Made by a program: the position numbers and the translations under genes
Shown here: in pieces, positions 1 to 8,871 of the stretch
How positions within the stretch are numbered: the first letter of the stretch is position 1
Layout of the letters: each line of letters starts with the position of its first letter
The notes under the pieces: generated by a model
What the model was told of the DNA's origin: nothing
Seen by the model: only the letters and a program-made list of their open reading frames with translations
Database searches by the model: none
From: Helicobacter pylori PMSS1
Lineage (GTDB): Bacteria; Campylobacterota; Campylobacteria; Campylobacterales; Arcobacteraceae
Assembly (NCBI GenBank): GCA_945883785.1
Contig: CAMCYD010000005.1
Span: 1 to 46,181, forward strand
Direction of reading: 5' to 3'
Length of the DNA stretch: 46,181 bases

Positions 1-922
1 TGAATTTTTTGAAGCTGTTATTGAGTCAAAAAATAACTTTAGCTATGAAGTTATTGATGAAAAAATAGCAAAAAAAGAGCTTTCAAAAGATTTAAAAGAG
101 CTTCTTGCTTTGACTCAAAAGTTAAGAGAAAAAAGGCTTCAAAATGGATATAACTTTCGAAATGAGGAATGTAAACTTATCTTGGATAAAAATGAAAAAC
201 TTGTGAATGTAGAGGTAAATCATAGCACTTTATCTCATCAACTCGTAGAAGAATGTATGCTTTTGGCAAATCAAGAAAGTGCAAAAAAAATAGGAAAATT
301 TGGTATTTTTAGGATTCATGAAGAGCCTGATATGAAAAAACTAGATAAACTCATTGAGGATTTGATTGGGATTGGGTTGCATGTCAAAAAGAAAAAAGAT
401 ACACATTCCACAATTTTAAGTATCCAAAAAGAAGCTTCAAGATTTTTTTTAGAAAAAGAGGTTGACCAACTTATTATAAAAGCTCAACAACAAGCAAAAT
501 ATAGTAGCCATATCGGCGATCACTTTGGACTAGGTTTTTCCCATTATAGTCATTTTACTTCTCCAATTAGAAGATATGCTGATTTGTCCTTGCATAGAAT
601 GTTAAAAGGTCACAAAATACCTAAAGATATCGATACTATTTGTGAACAAATTAGTAACACCGAAAGAGAAATAGCTAAGATGGTTTGGGATTTAGAGGGA
701 CGAAAATATGCACGATGGGCTCTTGAAAATTTGCAAAAACCTTTTAAAGCAATCATCTCTGCCGTAGGAGATGTAGTGTATGGCGAATTAGTTGAACCTA
801 TCGCTGGACTCAAATTTGAAATTCTCAATCATAAAGAAGAGAAGCTTTACAATAAAATAACTGTTTCCTTGACAGAAGTAGATTTGATCTCTAAAAAGAT
901 ATACGGAAAGATGCTAAAATGA
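1..922 (+). CDS. rnr: Ribonuclease R (RNB family), 3' part only
   Basis: This is the C-terminal ~306 residues of an RNase II/R family 3'-5' exoribonuclease, which degrades structured RNA processively. The frame is open from base 2, so the gene starts outside the window; the first in-window start-like codon is not the true start. The RNB signature is visible around residues 180-200 (HFTSPIRRYADL followed by HRML). After it comes a short beta-rich C-terminal part consistent with the start of an S1-like RNA-binding region, and the protein ends without the long basic tail of the E. coli enzyme. The next gene, holA, follows after about 70 bases on the same strand. The family assignment is firm; the choice between RNase R and RNase II rests on the usual single-copy epsilonproteobacterial gene. 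Confidence 0.93.
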   Translation, partial: EFFEAVIESKNNFSYEVIDEKIAKKELSKDLKELLALTQKLREKRLQNGYNFRNEECKLILDKNEKLVNVEVNHSTLSHQLVEECMLLANQESAKKIGKFGIFRIHEEPDMKKLDKLIEDLIGIGLHVKKKKDTHSTILSIQKEASRFFLEKEVDQLIIKAQQQAKYSSHIGDHFGLGFSHYSHFTSPIRRYADLSLHRMLKGHKIPKDIDTICEQISNTEREIAKMVWDLEGRKYARWALENLQKPFKAIISAVGDVVYGELVEPIAGLKFEILNHKEEKLYNKITVSLTEVDLISKKIYGKMLK

Positions 923-995
923 AACAATTAACTGTGAAATCAACCATAAAGTTGATTGCAAAAAGTCTTCAAAACAGATAAGAATAGGTAAAGAT

Positions 996-1967
996 ATGTA
1001 TAAAAATGAATTTGATAAAGAGTTTAAAAAAGGTCTTTTTTACAGTGCCTATTTATTTTACGGAGCTGAAAATTTTCTTATTGAAAATTATGGAGATAAG
1101 GTAGCTAAAATATTAGCAAATGGCGAAGATATCAACAAATTGTATTTTGAAGAGTTTGATGCAACAGCAGCTTCAAATATACTTTCACAAAGCTCACTTT
1201 TTAGTTCAACAAATATCCTACTTTGTAAAATAAATAAAAAAATTCCTAAAAAAGAATTAGATAAACTCATAGAAACTTGTAATTCAAATAGTGATAGTAA
1301 ATTGATACTTTGTTGTTTCGGGGAGGCTGACTTTAAAAGTATGGAAGCTAGTTTTACAAAAAAAACAAATTCTGTATCGGTACGATTTTATCCCCTCGAA
1401 GACTATGAAGCTAAGAATTTGCTGAGTGAAAGAGCGGATGAATTGGGTTTGAAAATACACACAAATGATTTGGAATTTTTATACACAATGCATCAAAAAG
1501 ATCTTTCGCTGTCTATGGCTGATATATCAAAACTTTCAATTTTAGATACTGAAATAAGCTCTAAAACGATTAGTTTACAATGTTTTGGTCTAGGAACCGT
1601 AAATATGGATGACTTTTTGGAAAAACTTGTTTTAGGAAGAAATGTCAATAAAGATATCTATGATTTGCTAGAAGAAGGGATGAATGAAGTTGCTTTGGTC
1701 TCAAGAATTACAGCATTTGTCCAAACACTTTTTATGATAAATAGTTATTTAAAACTCTATGGAAATCTTAATATTATGGATATTTGGGGTTATCCTTTAC
1801 CACAAAAGATTGCAAATAGACAAGCAGAAGTTGCGAAAAAATTTCAAAAAGATGATTTTCTTTATATGCTCAATTTTTTACAAGAAGTTGAACTTGAACT
1901 CAAAAATACGAAAGTTATCAACTTAAATACACATCTTCAATCAAAGTTAAGAATTTTTCTAAAATAA
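996..1967 (+). CDS. holA: DNA polymerase III subunit delta
   Basis: A 323-residue protein of the clamp-loader delta subunit family, which opens the beta clamp during loading onto primed DNA. The N-terminal part (YLFYGAENFLIENYGDKV) matches the start of the AAA-like fold of delta, and the helical C-terminal half contains the conserved region around MDDFLEKLVLGR. As is usual for delta, it has no Walker A motif. An upstream AGGTAAAG can serve as ribosome binding site for the ATG. Its position between rnr and rpsF is a conserved epsilonproteobacterial arrangement and supports the call, because delta proteins diverge strongly in sequence. Confidence 0.88.
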   Translation: MYKNEFDKEFKKGLFYSAYLFYGAENFLIENYGDKVAKILANGEDINKLYFEEFDATAASNILSQSSLFSSTNILLCKINKKIPKKELDKLIETCNSNSDSKLILCCFGEADFKSMEASFTKKTNSVSVRFYPLEDYEAKNLLSERADELGLKIHTNDLEFLYTMHQKDLSLSMADISKLSILDTEISSKTISLQCFGLGTVNMDDFLEKLVLGRNVNKDIYDLLEEGMNEVALVSRITAFVQTLFMINSYLKLYGNLNIMDIWGYPLPQKIANRQAEVAKKFQKDDFLYMLNFLQEVELELKNTKVINLNTHLQSKLRIFLK

Positions 1968-1990
1968 TTTAATTCTAAGCTTTATATTAG

Positions 1991-2092
1991 ATTATTTTTG
2001 ATAAAATCCGCCTCCAAAAAACCTTGCTGAGCTTTTTATATGTAAATTTATTTACACTTTGCAAGCTTGGCTAAATCCAAAAGGAGAAATTG
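1991..2092 (+). promoter_or_regulatory. rpsF promoter and possible structured leader
   Basis: A T-rich stretch leads into TTTTTGATAAAATCC (about 1995-2009), the usual shape of an epsilonproteobacterial vegetative -10 region. The ~80-base leader that follows can fold. CTTGC (2023-2027) pairs with GCAAG (2061-2065), and inside it TGTAAA (2041-2046) pairs with TTTACA (2051-2056) across a four-base loop. Many bacteria autoregulate rpsF operons through an S6:S18-binding leader, so a regulatory role is possible. The known CCG-containing consensus is not recognisable here. The promoter is reasonably supported; the regulatory RNA is an inference. Confidence 0.4.
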
Positions 2093-2449
2093 ATGGCTAG
2101 AATTAGACATTATGAAACTATGTTTATAGTTAAAACAACTCTTACAGCTGAAGAGATTCAATCTCAAATCGACACTGTAAAAGCGAACATTGAAAAAAAT
2201 GGTGGGACAATCACTTCTGTTGAAAATATGGGAAACAGAGAATTGGCTTATGAAATTGAAAAACAAAAAAGAGGCTATTACTATGTAATCTACTTTGAAG
2301 CTCCATCTGAGTCAATCATTGAGCTTGAAAGAAATTTTAGAGTAAATGAAAGTATTCTAAAATTTATGTTTATTAAATTTGATGGCAAAAAAGATGTAGC
2401 AGAATGGACTAAAATGAGTACTGATGCTGCTAAAAAAGAGCAAAAATAA
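2093..2449 (+). CDS. rpsF: 30S ribosomal protein S6
   Basis: A 118-residue S6 protein that binds the central domain of 16S rRNA as a heterodimer with S18. The start RHYETMFIV and the central NRELAYEIEKQKRGYYYVIYFEAP are typical of the family, and the length is normal once a short charged C-terminal tail (KKEQK) is counted. A TTG lies one codon upstream, but AGGAGA at 2082-2087 is spaced five bases from the ATG at 2093, so that ATG is taken as the start. It is the first gene of an operon with ssb and rpsR, the standard bacterial order. Confidence 0.97.
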   Translation: MARIRHYETMFIVKTTLTAEEIQSQIDTVKANIEKNGGTITSVENMGNRELAYEIEKQKRGYYYVIYFEAPSESIIELERNFRVNESILKFMFIKFDGKKDVAEWTKMSTDAAKKEQK

Positions 2450-2478
2450 GTAGTTGAAATTTACAAGAAGGAACTATT

Positions 2479-2967
2479 ATGTATAACAAAGTGATTTTAA
2501 TTGGCAATCTAACAAGAGACATTGAACTCAAATATATTCCAAGTGGAGCAGCTATTGCAAAAGGTGCGATTGCAACTTCACATAAATATAAAGCTCAAGA
2601 TGGAAGCCAAAAAGAGGAAGTTTGTTTTCTTGATTTTAATGTATTTGGAAAAGCTGCTGAAGTTTTAAACCAATATGTTAAAAAAGGTTCAAAAGTGATG
2701 CTTGAGGGTCGTTTAGTTTTAGAAAGCTGGACAGCGCAAGATGGGTCAAGTAGAAATAGACATTCACTTAGAGTTGAAGAATTTAAATTTTTAGATTCTA
2801 AAAACGATAGTGGAACCTCGTCAAATACAGAATATCAACCAAAACAAGTTGAACAATATAATAAACCTTCTTATAACAACAATGCACAACAAGGTGGTAC
2901 AAGAGAGCCTGCTTATCAAGTACCAGAAATAAACATCGACATCGATGATGACGAAATTCCATTTTAG
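2479..2967 (+). CDS. ssb: Single-stranded DNA-binding protein
   Basis: A 162-residue SSB. It has an N-terminal OB fold ([17 protein letters not shown], then [14 protein letters not shown], and the [10 protein letters not shown] strand), a flexible Asn/Gln-rich linker (residues ~112-150) and the acidic C-terminal tip DIDDDEIPF, which recruits partner proteins such as repair and replication enzymes. AAGAAGGAA precedes the ATG at good spacing. It lies between rpsF and rpsR, as in most bacteria, and is presumably co-transcribed with them. Length and architecture are fully typical. Confidence 0.97.
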   Translation: MYNKVILIGNLTRDIELKYIPSGAAIAKGAIATSHKYKAQDGSQKEEVCFLDFNVFGKAAEVLNQYVKKGSKVMLEGRLVLESWTAQDGSSRNRHSLRVEEFKFLDSKNDSGTSSNTEYQPKQVEQYNKPSYNNNAQQGGTREPAYQVPEINIDIDDDEIPF

Positions 2968-2981
2968 AAAAGGATTGTAAC

Positions 2982-3242
2982 ATGGCTGAAAAAAGAAAAT
3001 TCTCAAAAAAATTCTGTAAATACAGTGCTATGAAAATAGACACTATTGACTATAAAAATATGGAGCTCTTAAAAATCTCTTTAAGTGAAAGAGGTAAAAT
3101 AATGCCACGAAGACTTACAGGTACTTCAAAAAGACATCAAGAACTTGTAGAATTAGCTATAAAAAGAGCTAGACATATGGCACTTATCCCATATGTCGTA
3201 AATACAAAACAATTAACGGGTCCTGCATATTCTGCAAGATAA
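2982..3242 (+). CDS. rpsR: 30S ribosomal protein S18
   Basis: An 86-residue S18 protein, the partner of S6 on the 30S platform. It has a basic N-terminus ([17 protein letters not shown]), the conserved IDYKNMELL segment and the RNA-binding part [30 protein letters not shown]. The single Cys near the N-terminus is what remains of the zinc-ribbon cysteines that some S18 proteins carry, so this is a non-zinc type. It ends the rpsF operon and is followed at once by a strong terminator. Confidence 0.97.
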   Translation: MAEKRKFSKKFCKYSAMKIDTIDYKNMELLKISLSERGKIMPRRLTGTSKRHQELVELAIKRARHMALIPYVVNTKQLTGPAYSAR

Positions 3243-3264
3243 TCCTTAAGAAGATTGTATTTTC

Positions 3265-3297
3265 AAAGGCTAGAGAGAAATCTCTAGCCTTTTTTGT
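3265..3297 (+). terminator. Rho-independent terminator of the rpsF-ssb-rpsR operon
   Basis: A perfect 12-base-pair stem (AAAGGCTAGAGA at 3265-3276 against TCTCTAGCCTTT at 3281-3292) is closed by a GAAA tetraloop and followed by a T tract. It lies 22 bases after the rpsR stop. The convergent truA gene ends at 3323 on the other strand; read from that side the T tract is weak. Confidence 0.93.
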
Positions 3298-3316
3298 TTG
3301 AATTTGTAAGTGGCTC
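3297..3316. repeat. Solo copy of the 20-base dispersed repeat
   Basis: TTTGAATTTGTAAGTGGCTC lies directly after the rpsR terminator, between convergent genes. It differs by one base from the reverse complement of the left terminal repeat at 12626-12645, and the match extends a few bases further on the T-rich side. No partner arm is seen nearby, so this is a single end or a remnant. Confidence 0.7.
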
Positions 3317-3322
3317 ACTACT

Positions 3323-4045
3323 TTAATATCGTATTCTTGTCAGGTAAAGTCCATTTGCTGGTGCTAAAGTTTTTGAAATACGAGCCTCACATAGTAATTG
3401 TTTTTTCAAATCTTCTCCATTTAAAATTCCATCAGAAATTTTAAGTAAAAATCCAACCATAAGACGAATTTGACTTCTCAGATAACTATTTGCACAAAAC
3501 TTACAAACAATAAAACTTTTATATTTATAGATTTTTACAGCATAAATCTCTCGAATTGTACTTTTTGGTTCGCTCCCCATTTTACTAAAATAAGCAAAGT
3601 CATATTGACCAACAAGTATTTTTGAAGCTTCTTGCAATAGTTCTAGATTGATATTTTTATGATGATACAAATAGTTATGATTAAAAGGATTTGTCTTTTG
3701 CAAAGATACTATATAGCGATATTCTCTTTTTTTTGCGCTAAATCTTGCATGAAATTCATCCTCAATAGCTTCAAGTTTTTTGATTAAAATAAAATCCCCA
3801 AGAAGTCTTTGAAGTGTCATCTTGAGTTTTTCTCTATCTTCCCAGAAAGGTGGAATTTGAAATGAAACTACTTGATTTGTACTATGAACCTCTTTATCCG
3901 TTCGTCCACTAAAAACAGTTTTCCCCTCAATACCTAAAAATTTGAGTGCTTTTGTAAGTTCTCCTTGAACAGTTTTTGTTTTTGGTTGTATAGCAGAACC
4001 ATTAAATTTGCTTCCATCATAAGCAAGAGTAAGTTTTATATTCAT
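3323..4045 (-). CDS. truA: tRNA pseudouridine(38-40) synthase TruA
   Basis: A 240-residue TruA family enzyme that isomerises uridines 38-40 in tRNA anticodon arms. The catalytic Asp is in FSGRTDKEVHSTNQ. The family usually has GRTDxGVHA, so the Gly after the variable residue is Glu here. The N-terminal AYDGSKFNGSAIQ replaces the usual GWQ with GSA. The C-terminal region SYLRSQIRLMVGFLLKI contains the conserved RxQIR-M-VG pattern. The frame is open further upstream into the preceding gene, but the family N-terminus begins at the ATG at 4045, leaving an 11-base gap after the upstream stop. It is the last gene of the glmU-to-truA run. Confidence 0.93.
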   Translation of the reverse strand: MNIKLTLAYDGSKFNGSAIQPKTKTVQGELTKALKFLGIEGKTVFSGRTDKEVHSTNQVVSFQIPPFWEDREKLKMTLQRLLGDFILIKKLEAIEDEFHARFSAKKREYRYIVSLQKTNPFNHNYLYHHKNINLELLQEASKILVGQYDFAYFSKMGSEPKSTIREIYAVKIYKYKSFIVCKFCANSYLRSQIRLMVGFLLKISDGILNGEDLKKQLLCEARISKTLAPANGLYLTRIRY

Positions 4046-4056
4046 CGTGACATTAC

Positions 4057-5079
4057 TTAATAATAAGGTTTTATTCTGATTCGATACATGATAAATGAAG
4101 TAGCTAGCCAAATACCAAAGAAAATATAAATCATATTTATATCCCTCATCTCAGCGACCTTTTGCATAGCTATCATATAAATAGTGGTCAAAACAATTGC
4201 ATAAATTGTGTTTCTATTTTTCTCATATCGTGGATTATAAAATCCTAAAGCAATATAAAATAACACGGACATAAGTGGGAAAAGTGAAATAAAAAAGTTC
4301 TGTATAAAATTCCTCATTTTGGAAGAAGTTGCATCAATATTTGTCCAATAGTGAATTAAATCGTCAATAGAAGTTATTTTTTTAGCTTCACTGAGTTGGT
4401 ATCCAAGAATCATCTTTTCAAAATCAACTTGTTGCATCTCTTTATCAAAAATATTCATAGCTGTTCCATTATCAAGAATCAACTTTAAGGTATCTTGTTC
4501 ATTTTTAATATTAGCCGTTTCTGCCGTCACAAAGGTATCTTTATCATTATCTGGCAAAAAGAGTGTGATATCTTTATAAGTATTTCCGACTTTACCTTCA
4601 ACATAAATATACCACCGTCCAAAGACTTGACCATATTCACTAGGTTTGATGTTGAATTCTGCCTCTTGTTGCTTTTGATTTAAAAATTTTGCTTGCAAAT
4701 AATCAGTTTGTGGGATAATAATAAAAGAGATAACAAAAAGTGCGGCACTCATCAAAAAACAAATAGGTAAAATTATTCTCAAAATCTTCAAAGGAGAAAG
4801 CCCAAAACTTGAAATAACTATAAGTTCATACTCGCCTGAAAGTTTTGAAAGATTTATAATCATAGCGATAAAAAAAGTTATCGGTAAAGTGTAGTACAAA
4901 ATCCTAGACATACTGAGTGCGTAAAGATAACTAAGCTCTCCAAAATTGATAGTTATCACCGAAGTAAGAGAGGCGATTTTGACTAAATAAACAACTGAAG
5001 TGATAGTAAAAAGGGATAAAAATATTGGAAAAAATGTATCTGAAATCGTCCCATTTATATATTTATTTAGTAGTCTCAT
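4057..5079 (-). CDS. LptF/LptG-family permease (YjgP/YjgQ)
   Basis: A 340-residue inner-membrane protein of the LptF/LptG family, which forms the membrane part of the ABC system that extracts lipopolysaccharide from the inner membrane. Three hydrophobic helices lie in the first ~120 residues, followed by a periplasmic beta-jellyroll-like domain (~125-265, FGRWYIYVEGKVG) and three further helices at the C-terminus. The motif GLSPLKILRIILP resembles the conserved coupling region after helix 2-3. GGGGAG lies seven bases before the ATG. Only one paralogue is in the window, so F and G cannot be told apart with certainty. Confidence 0.86.
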   Translation of the reverse strand: MRLLNKYINGTISDTFFPIFLSLFTITSVVYLVKIASLTSVITINFGELSYLYALSMSRILYYTLPITFFIAMIINLSKLSGEYELIVISSFGLSPLKILRIILPICFLMSAALFVISFIIIPQTDYLQAKFLNQKQQEAEFNIKPSEYGQVFGRWYIYVEGKVGNTYKDITLFLPDNDKDTFVTAETANIKNEQDTLKLILDNGTAMNIFDKEMQQVDFEKMILGYQLSEAKKITSIDDLIHYWTNIDATSSKMRNFIQNFFISLFPLMSVLFYIALGFYNPRYEKNRNTIYAIVLTTIYMIAMQKVAEMRDINMIYIFFGIWLATSFIMYRIRIKPYY

Positions 5080-5092
5080 TGCTCCCCTTTTT

Positions 5093-5863
5093 TTAACTTA
5101 TACGTATCATACAGATTGTCTTACCCAATAATACTACCAAAAATAGTCCCAAAGAGAGATATGGGATAAAGGGAGTTTCTATCTCTTTGTGTTTGATTTG
5201 TCCATAAAGTGCTGGGAAAAGGGCAAAAACAGAAGCAAAAATAATTGCAAACAACCCAAGTTGCACCCCAAGTACTCCTCCAATAATAGCTACGATTGGG
5301 ATATCCCCATCGCCTAGTGCTTTTTGAGTACGAAGCTCCTCATTTTTGGTAATTTTTGCTTTGATATTTTGGATATAAAAAGTGACAACAAAATCCAACA
5401 TCACAAATCCACCAGCAAATAAAAGGGCATCTGTAAAAGAAAAATTTGGCAAAAATAAAGCTACCGCAAGGGAAAGAAGGAGCAAATAATCAGGAACTGC
5501 TTTGTGTTTCAAATCTATAAAACTAAGGAGTAAAAGAAGTGAAAAAAGAAGTGTATAGATTGCAAATAAGCTTGATAATCCAAATTTTAAAAAAAGTGTC
5601 ACAAAGAGGAATCCTGATATTACCTCAACAAAAAAGTATGTGATAGAGATAGTTTCTTTGCAAGTTGCACATTTCCCTTTTAAAAAGAGATACGAGAGGA
5701 TTGGGATATTGTGATACCACCGTACTACTCCACCACAATTTGGGCAAATTGACCTTTTTGGATTGATAAGGGATATTTCAAGTGGCAACCGATAGATAAG
5801 CATATTTAAAAAACTCCCTATCATAGCGCCAAATATAAAGATAAAAATACTAAATACCACCAA
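5093..5863 (-). CDS. Prepilin peptidase (type IV leader peptidase, A24 family)
   Basis: A ~256-residue polytopic aspartyl protease that cleaves and usually N-methylates type IV pilin-like signal peptides at the inner membrane. It has the full bifunctional layout: an N-terminal methylation-type domain with two CxxC pairs (Cys40/43 and Cys65/68), then the catalytic Asp in FIDLKHKAVPD (Asp117) and the second in ALGDGD (Asp187). The start is uncertain: TTG at 5863 and GTG at 5860 are both possible, and either overlaps the uppS stop. No pilin genes are in the window, so its substrates are encoded elsewhere. Confidence 0.9.
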   Translation of the reverse strand: MVVFSIFIFIFGAMIGSFLNMLIYRLPLEISLINPKRSICPNCGGVVRWYHNIPILSYLFLKGKCATCKETISITYFFVEVISGFLFVTLFLKFGLSSLFAIYTLLFSLLLLLSFIDLKHKAVPDYLLLLSLAVALFLPNFSFTDALLFAGGFVMLDFVVTFYIQNIKAKITKNEELRTQKALGDGDIPIVAIIGGVLGVQLGLFAIIFASVFALFPALYGQIKHKEIETPFIPYLSLGLFLVVLLGKTICMIRIS

Positions 5864-6530
5864 ATCTTCTCTCTCTTTTTAAAAATTGTTCTATTATCTC
5901 ATCTAGCTCTTTTGGGGCAAAATCAGGCCACAAGGTATTTGTAAAAAACATCTCACTATAAGCACATTGCCACAATAAAAAATTTGACAATCTTACCTCT
6001 CCACTTGTACGAATAAGCAAATCAACATCCCCAAATTTCGCTGTATCAAGAGATGCATCAATATTTTCTTCGGTTATCTCTAAATTGTTTTCGCTCATTT
6101 TTTTAAAAGCTCGTATAAGTTCATCACGACTTCCATAGTTAAGGGCTAAAACTTGAGTAAGCCCAGTACAATGAGCTGTTTTTTCCTCAACATCTTTAAT
6201 AGTTTTTTGTAAACTTTTAGAAAATTTACTGAGGTCTCCAATCGCTTTAAACTTGACATTATTGGATAAATAAACTGGCAATTCACTTGTAAACCATCTT
6301 TGGAGCAATTTCATCAAAAACTCCACTTCTAGCTTTGGTCTTGTCCAATTTTCTGTACTAAAAGCATACAAAGTAAGATATTTCACCCCAATTTTAGAGC
6401 AATGGGTTGTGATTTCTCGAACCGTTTTAGCACCCTCTTCATGCCCAGCAGTTCTACTAAGTCCACGACTTTTTGCCCATCTGCCATTCCCATCCATAAT
6501 GATAGCTATATGTTGTGGAAAATTATTCAC
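5850..6530 (-). CDS. uppS: Isoprenyl transferase / undecaprenyl diphosphate synthase
   Basis: A 226-residue cis-prenyltransferase that makes the C55 lipid carrier precursor for peptidoglycan and polysaccharides. Family motifs are complete: HIAIIMDGNGRWA with Asp13, HxxG (GHEEGAKTVREI), YAFSTENW, LIRTSGEVRLSNFLLWQ and the terminal TLWPDFAP. It starts with GTG, which overlaps the coaBC stop, and its own 3' end overlaps the prepilin peptidase, so the three genes are translationally linked. Confidence 0.96.
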   Translation of the reverse strand: MNNFPQHIAIIMDGNGRWAKSRGLSRTAGHEEGAKTVREITTHCSKIGVKYLTLYAFSTENWTRPKLEVEFLMKLLQRWFTSELPVYLSNNVKFKAIGDLSKFSKSLQKTIKDVEEKTAHCTGLTQVLALNYGSRDELIRAFKKMSENNLEITEENIDASLDTAKFGDVDLLIRTSGEVRLSNFLLWQCAYSEMFFTNTLWPDFAPKELDEIIEQFLKRERRFGGI

Positions 6531-7785
6531 TAAAAGCCTTTTTAAGATTTTCTAAAAGTTCAAGTGAGATAAGGAGTTTATCTCCACTGAAAGTAAAACT
6601 ATCTGTTGAATTTAAAAACTCAATTGTATTGGTATCACTTCCAAAACTGTTATGAGGATCTAAAATATTCAAACAAACCCCATCAAGATTTTTATTTTTT
6701 AGCATATTTAAAGCATTTTGTTTCCCGCTTTGCTTATCCATCTCAGCTTTGAAACCAATAGTATAAATATCCTCTTTTGGTAAGTTTGCCAAAATATCAA
6801 TATTTCTTCCCAGTTCTAAACTCCAATTTTCCCCAATATCATCTTTTTTAAGCTTTCCAATTTGTGGGTAAGTTGGAACATAGTCGCTAACCGCTGCAAC
6901 TCCAAAGAAATATGGTTTTTTTTGAATTAGTTGAACATTTGAGTTATCCATTAAAGTAGCATTTGAGAGTTTCCCTTTTTTAGCTACTCTGATACAATCC
7001 ACAAGGTAACCATTCATCTCTTCACTACTTGCAGTTTTGATAATATGCACCTCGCTAGGAACTTTAAAATCACTACTTCCCACCAAACAAACATCAGCTC
7101 CTTTGTAGTAAAGTGCCGTTGCCAAACTTCCAGCCATTTTCCCACTTGAAAAATTTGAGATAAATCTAACATCATCAATCTTTTCAATCGTTGCTCCACC
7201 GTTCATTACAACTTTTCTATCCACCCAATAACTATCACTTAAAAGTTCTCGCACCGTTGCGTCAAAAATATCAACAACCTCAGCCATCGCACCATTTCCA
7301 ATATCTCTACAAGCTAACTCTTTTGAGATTGGGCTGATTGTTTTAAAATTACAAAGTGAGAGCATTTTTAAACTAGCTTTTGTGATAGGATTTTCTATCA
7401 TATTAGTATTAGCTGCAGGACAAAGTAGTTTCGCTCCGTGATAGGCTAAAGCTGTTTGCAATAAAAGATTATCAGCTATCCCATTGCTTAGCTTATTTAT
7501 CGTATTTGCAGTAGCAGGTGCAAGGACAAATATATCCGCCCATTTTCCAATAGCGATATGGTTGTTGATAGAGTTTTTATCCCAACTTTCAGTGTTTTCA
7601 TCCAAAATACTATTTTGAGAAATTGTCTCAAATGTAAGTGGTGCTATAAATCTTTTAGCACTTTCACTCATAATAACTTTAACATTCGCCCCAGCTTTGA
7701 TATAAAGCCGTATAAGTTCTAGCGACTTATAAATAGCAATTGAGCCAGTAACACCTATGAGTATATTTTTATTTTTTAGTAACAT
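6523..7785 (-). CDS. coaBC: Phosphopantothenoylcysteine decarboxylase / phosphopantothenate-cysteine ligase
   Basis: A 420-residue bifunctional coenzyme A biosynthesis enzyme. The N-terminal flavoprotein decarboxylase domain shows GVTGSIAIYKS, the LAPATANTINKLSNGIADNLL region, the PAANTNM variant of the PxMNxxM motif, and Cys in LACRDIGNGAMAE. The C-terminal ligase domain starts around VMNGGATIEKIDDVRFISNFSSGKMA. The ATG directly follows the TAA of the DUF1016 gene. A diverged copy of its first ~120 bases lies at 8885-9007, so the present 5' end was probably duplicated or replaced when foreign genes entered upstream. There is no obvious strong ribosome binding site except an AGGAAAAC sequence inside the upstream gene. 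Confidence 0.96.
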   Translation of the reverse strand: MLLKNKNILIGVTGSIAIYKSLELIRLYIKAGANVKVIMSESAKRFIAPLTFETISQNSILDENTESWDKNSINNHIAIGKWADIFVLAPATANTINKLSNGIADNLLLQTALAYHGAKLLCPAANTNMIENPITKASLKMLSLCNFKTISPISKELACRDIGNGAMAEVVDIFDATVRELLSDSYWVDRKVVMNGGATIEKIDDVRFISNFSSGKMAGSLATALYYKGADVCLVGSSDFKVPSEVHIIKTASSEEMNGYLVDCIRVAKKGKLSNATLMDNSNVQLIQKKPYFFGVAAVSDYVPTYPQIGKLKKDDIGENWSLELGRNIDILANLPKEDIYTIGFKAEMDKQSGKQNALNMLKNKNLDGVCLNILDPHNSFGSDTNTIEFLNSTDSFTFSGDKLLISLELLENLKKAFSE

Positions 7786-8871
7786 TTATTTGTTTTCCTC
7801 GCTAGTTTGCATCTCTTGTAATTCTCTCACGAGTTCTTTTTTAAGTTCCTCTTCGCTTGGCAAGTAAAGTTGGTATTTACTAGCAAGTATTGTTTGATTA
7901 TTTTGTGGCAATGTATATTTTACTACAGTGTCATTTTTATCAGCACAAAGAAGCACTCCAACAGTTGGATTTTCAAATTCCTGCTTTTCAACTCTATCAA
8001 AATAATTTACATACATTTGAAGTTGTCCAATATCTTGATGGGTAAGTTTATGAGTTTTGATTTCAAAAACCACAAAACATTGTAGCAATCTATTATAAAA
8101 CACTAAATCTACAAAAAAATCATCTCCATCGATATGGAGTCTCTTTTGACGATTTACAAATGAAAAGCCATTTCCAAGCTCTATTAAAAATTCCTGAAGA
8201 TTTGAAATAATTGCACCCTCTAAATCTTTTTCATAATAACTATGTTTTCCCCCTAATCCTAGAAATTCCAACACCATTGGGTCTTTGATGATTTCGCTTG
8301 GATTTGTTGGTAATTTTTCATTTCTTGCCACTTCTAAAACAGATTTTTTATCATTGCTAAAAAGCAACCTTTCGTAAAGTGAAGTGTTTATTTGTCGCTC
8401 TAATTCTCTAAAACTCCATAAGTTTTTTACAGATTCTGCGATGTAGAACTCTCTTTTATCATCATCTTCTACACGAATTAAAAGCTTATACTGACTCCAA
8501 TTCAATTGTGAACACACTGTATTCACAATTGTTTTTTTAGCTACATTTATGCGTGTTTCACTATTTTCCAAAGACGAACACACTGTATTCGTATTTGGAA
8601 AAGTTTTATAAAATTGGACAAAGAGATACAGTTGCCTGTAAGAATATCCACTTCCATAAATGGGTTCTAACTCATTTGAAAGATTTTTTATAAGTGATTT
8701 TCCATATTCTGCTCTTTGAACTCCTCCTTGTGTCTCTTCAAAAATCCTTTTTCCAATACCCCAATAAAGCAAAACTCTTTCAAAATTGATAGACTGAATT
8801 GCTTTTTCTTGTGATGCTGATATTAAATATTTTATATCATTGGTAAGGCTTGGAATATGTTTTAAATTCAT
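7786..8871 (-). CDS. DUF1016/YhcG-type PD-(D/E)XK nuclease domain protein
   Basis: A 361-residue protein of the DUF1016 family, found mostly in genomic islands and next to restriction-modification genes. The N-terminal domain (VLLYWGIGKRIFEETQ, RAEYGKSLIKNLS, SYRQLYLFVQFY) is the DUF1016 N-terminal type. The C-terminal nuclease domain shows FFVDLVFYNRLLQCFVVFEIKTHK, with the Asp and E-x-K pattern of PD-(D/E)XK folds, then QLQMYVNYFD and GVLLCADKND. The biological role of the family is not settled; nuclease activity is inferred from the fold. It is inserted with no gap before coaBC, while a decayed coaBC start lies just upstream of its own ATG. Confidence 0.88.
   Translation of the reverse strand: MNLKHIPSLTNDIKYLISASQEKAIQSINFERVLLYWGIGKRIFEETQGGVQRAEYGKSLIKNLSNELEPIYGSGYSYRQLYLFVQFYKTFPNTNTVCSSLENSETRINVAKKTIVNTVCSQLNWSQYKLLIRVEDDDKREFYIAESVKNLWSFRELERQINTSLYERLLFSNDKKSVLEVARNEKLPTNPSEIIKDPMVLEFLGLGGKHSYYEKDLEGAIISNLQEFLIELGNGFSFVNRQKRLHIDGDDFFVDLVFYNRLLQCFVVFEIKTHKLTHQDIGQLQMYVNYFDRVEKQEFENPTVGVLLCADKNDTVVKYTLPQNNQTILASKYQLYLPSEEELKKELVRELQEMQTSEENK

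Noticed and set aside
919-981. A 20-residue reading frame starting at an ATG that overlaps the rnr stop.
   Set aside because: It has no family signal and its composition is that of random AT-rich DNA; the overlap alone is not enough.
1968-2000. A weak AT-only hairpin after holA as a terminator.
   Set aside because: The stem is short, contains a bulge and overlaps the rpsF promoter region; not convincing.
4045-4111. An extended truA start 22 codons upstream.
   Set aside because: It lies within the LptF/G-like gene and adds residues not present in TruA proteins; the family N-terminus begins at 4045.
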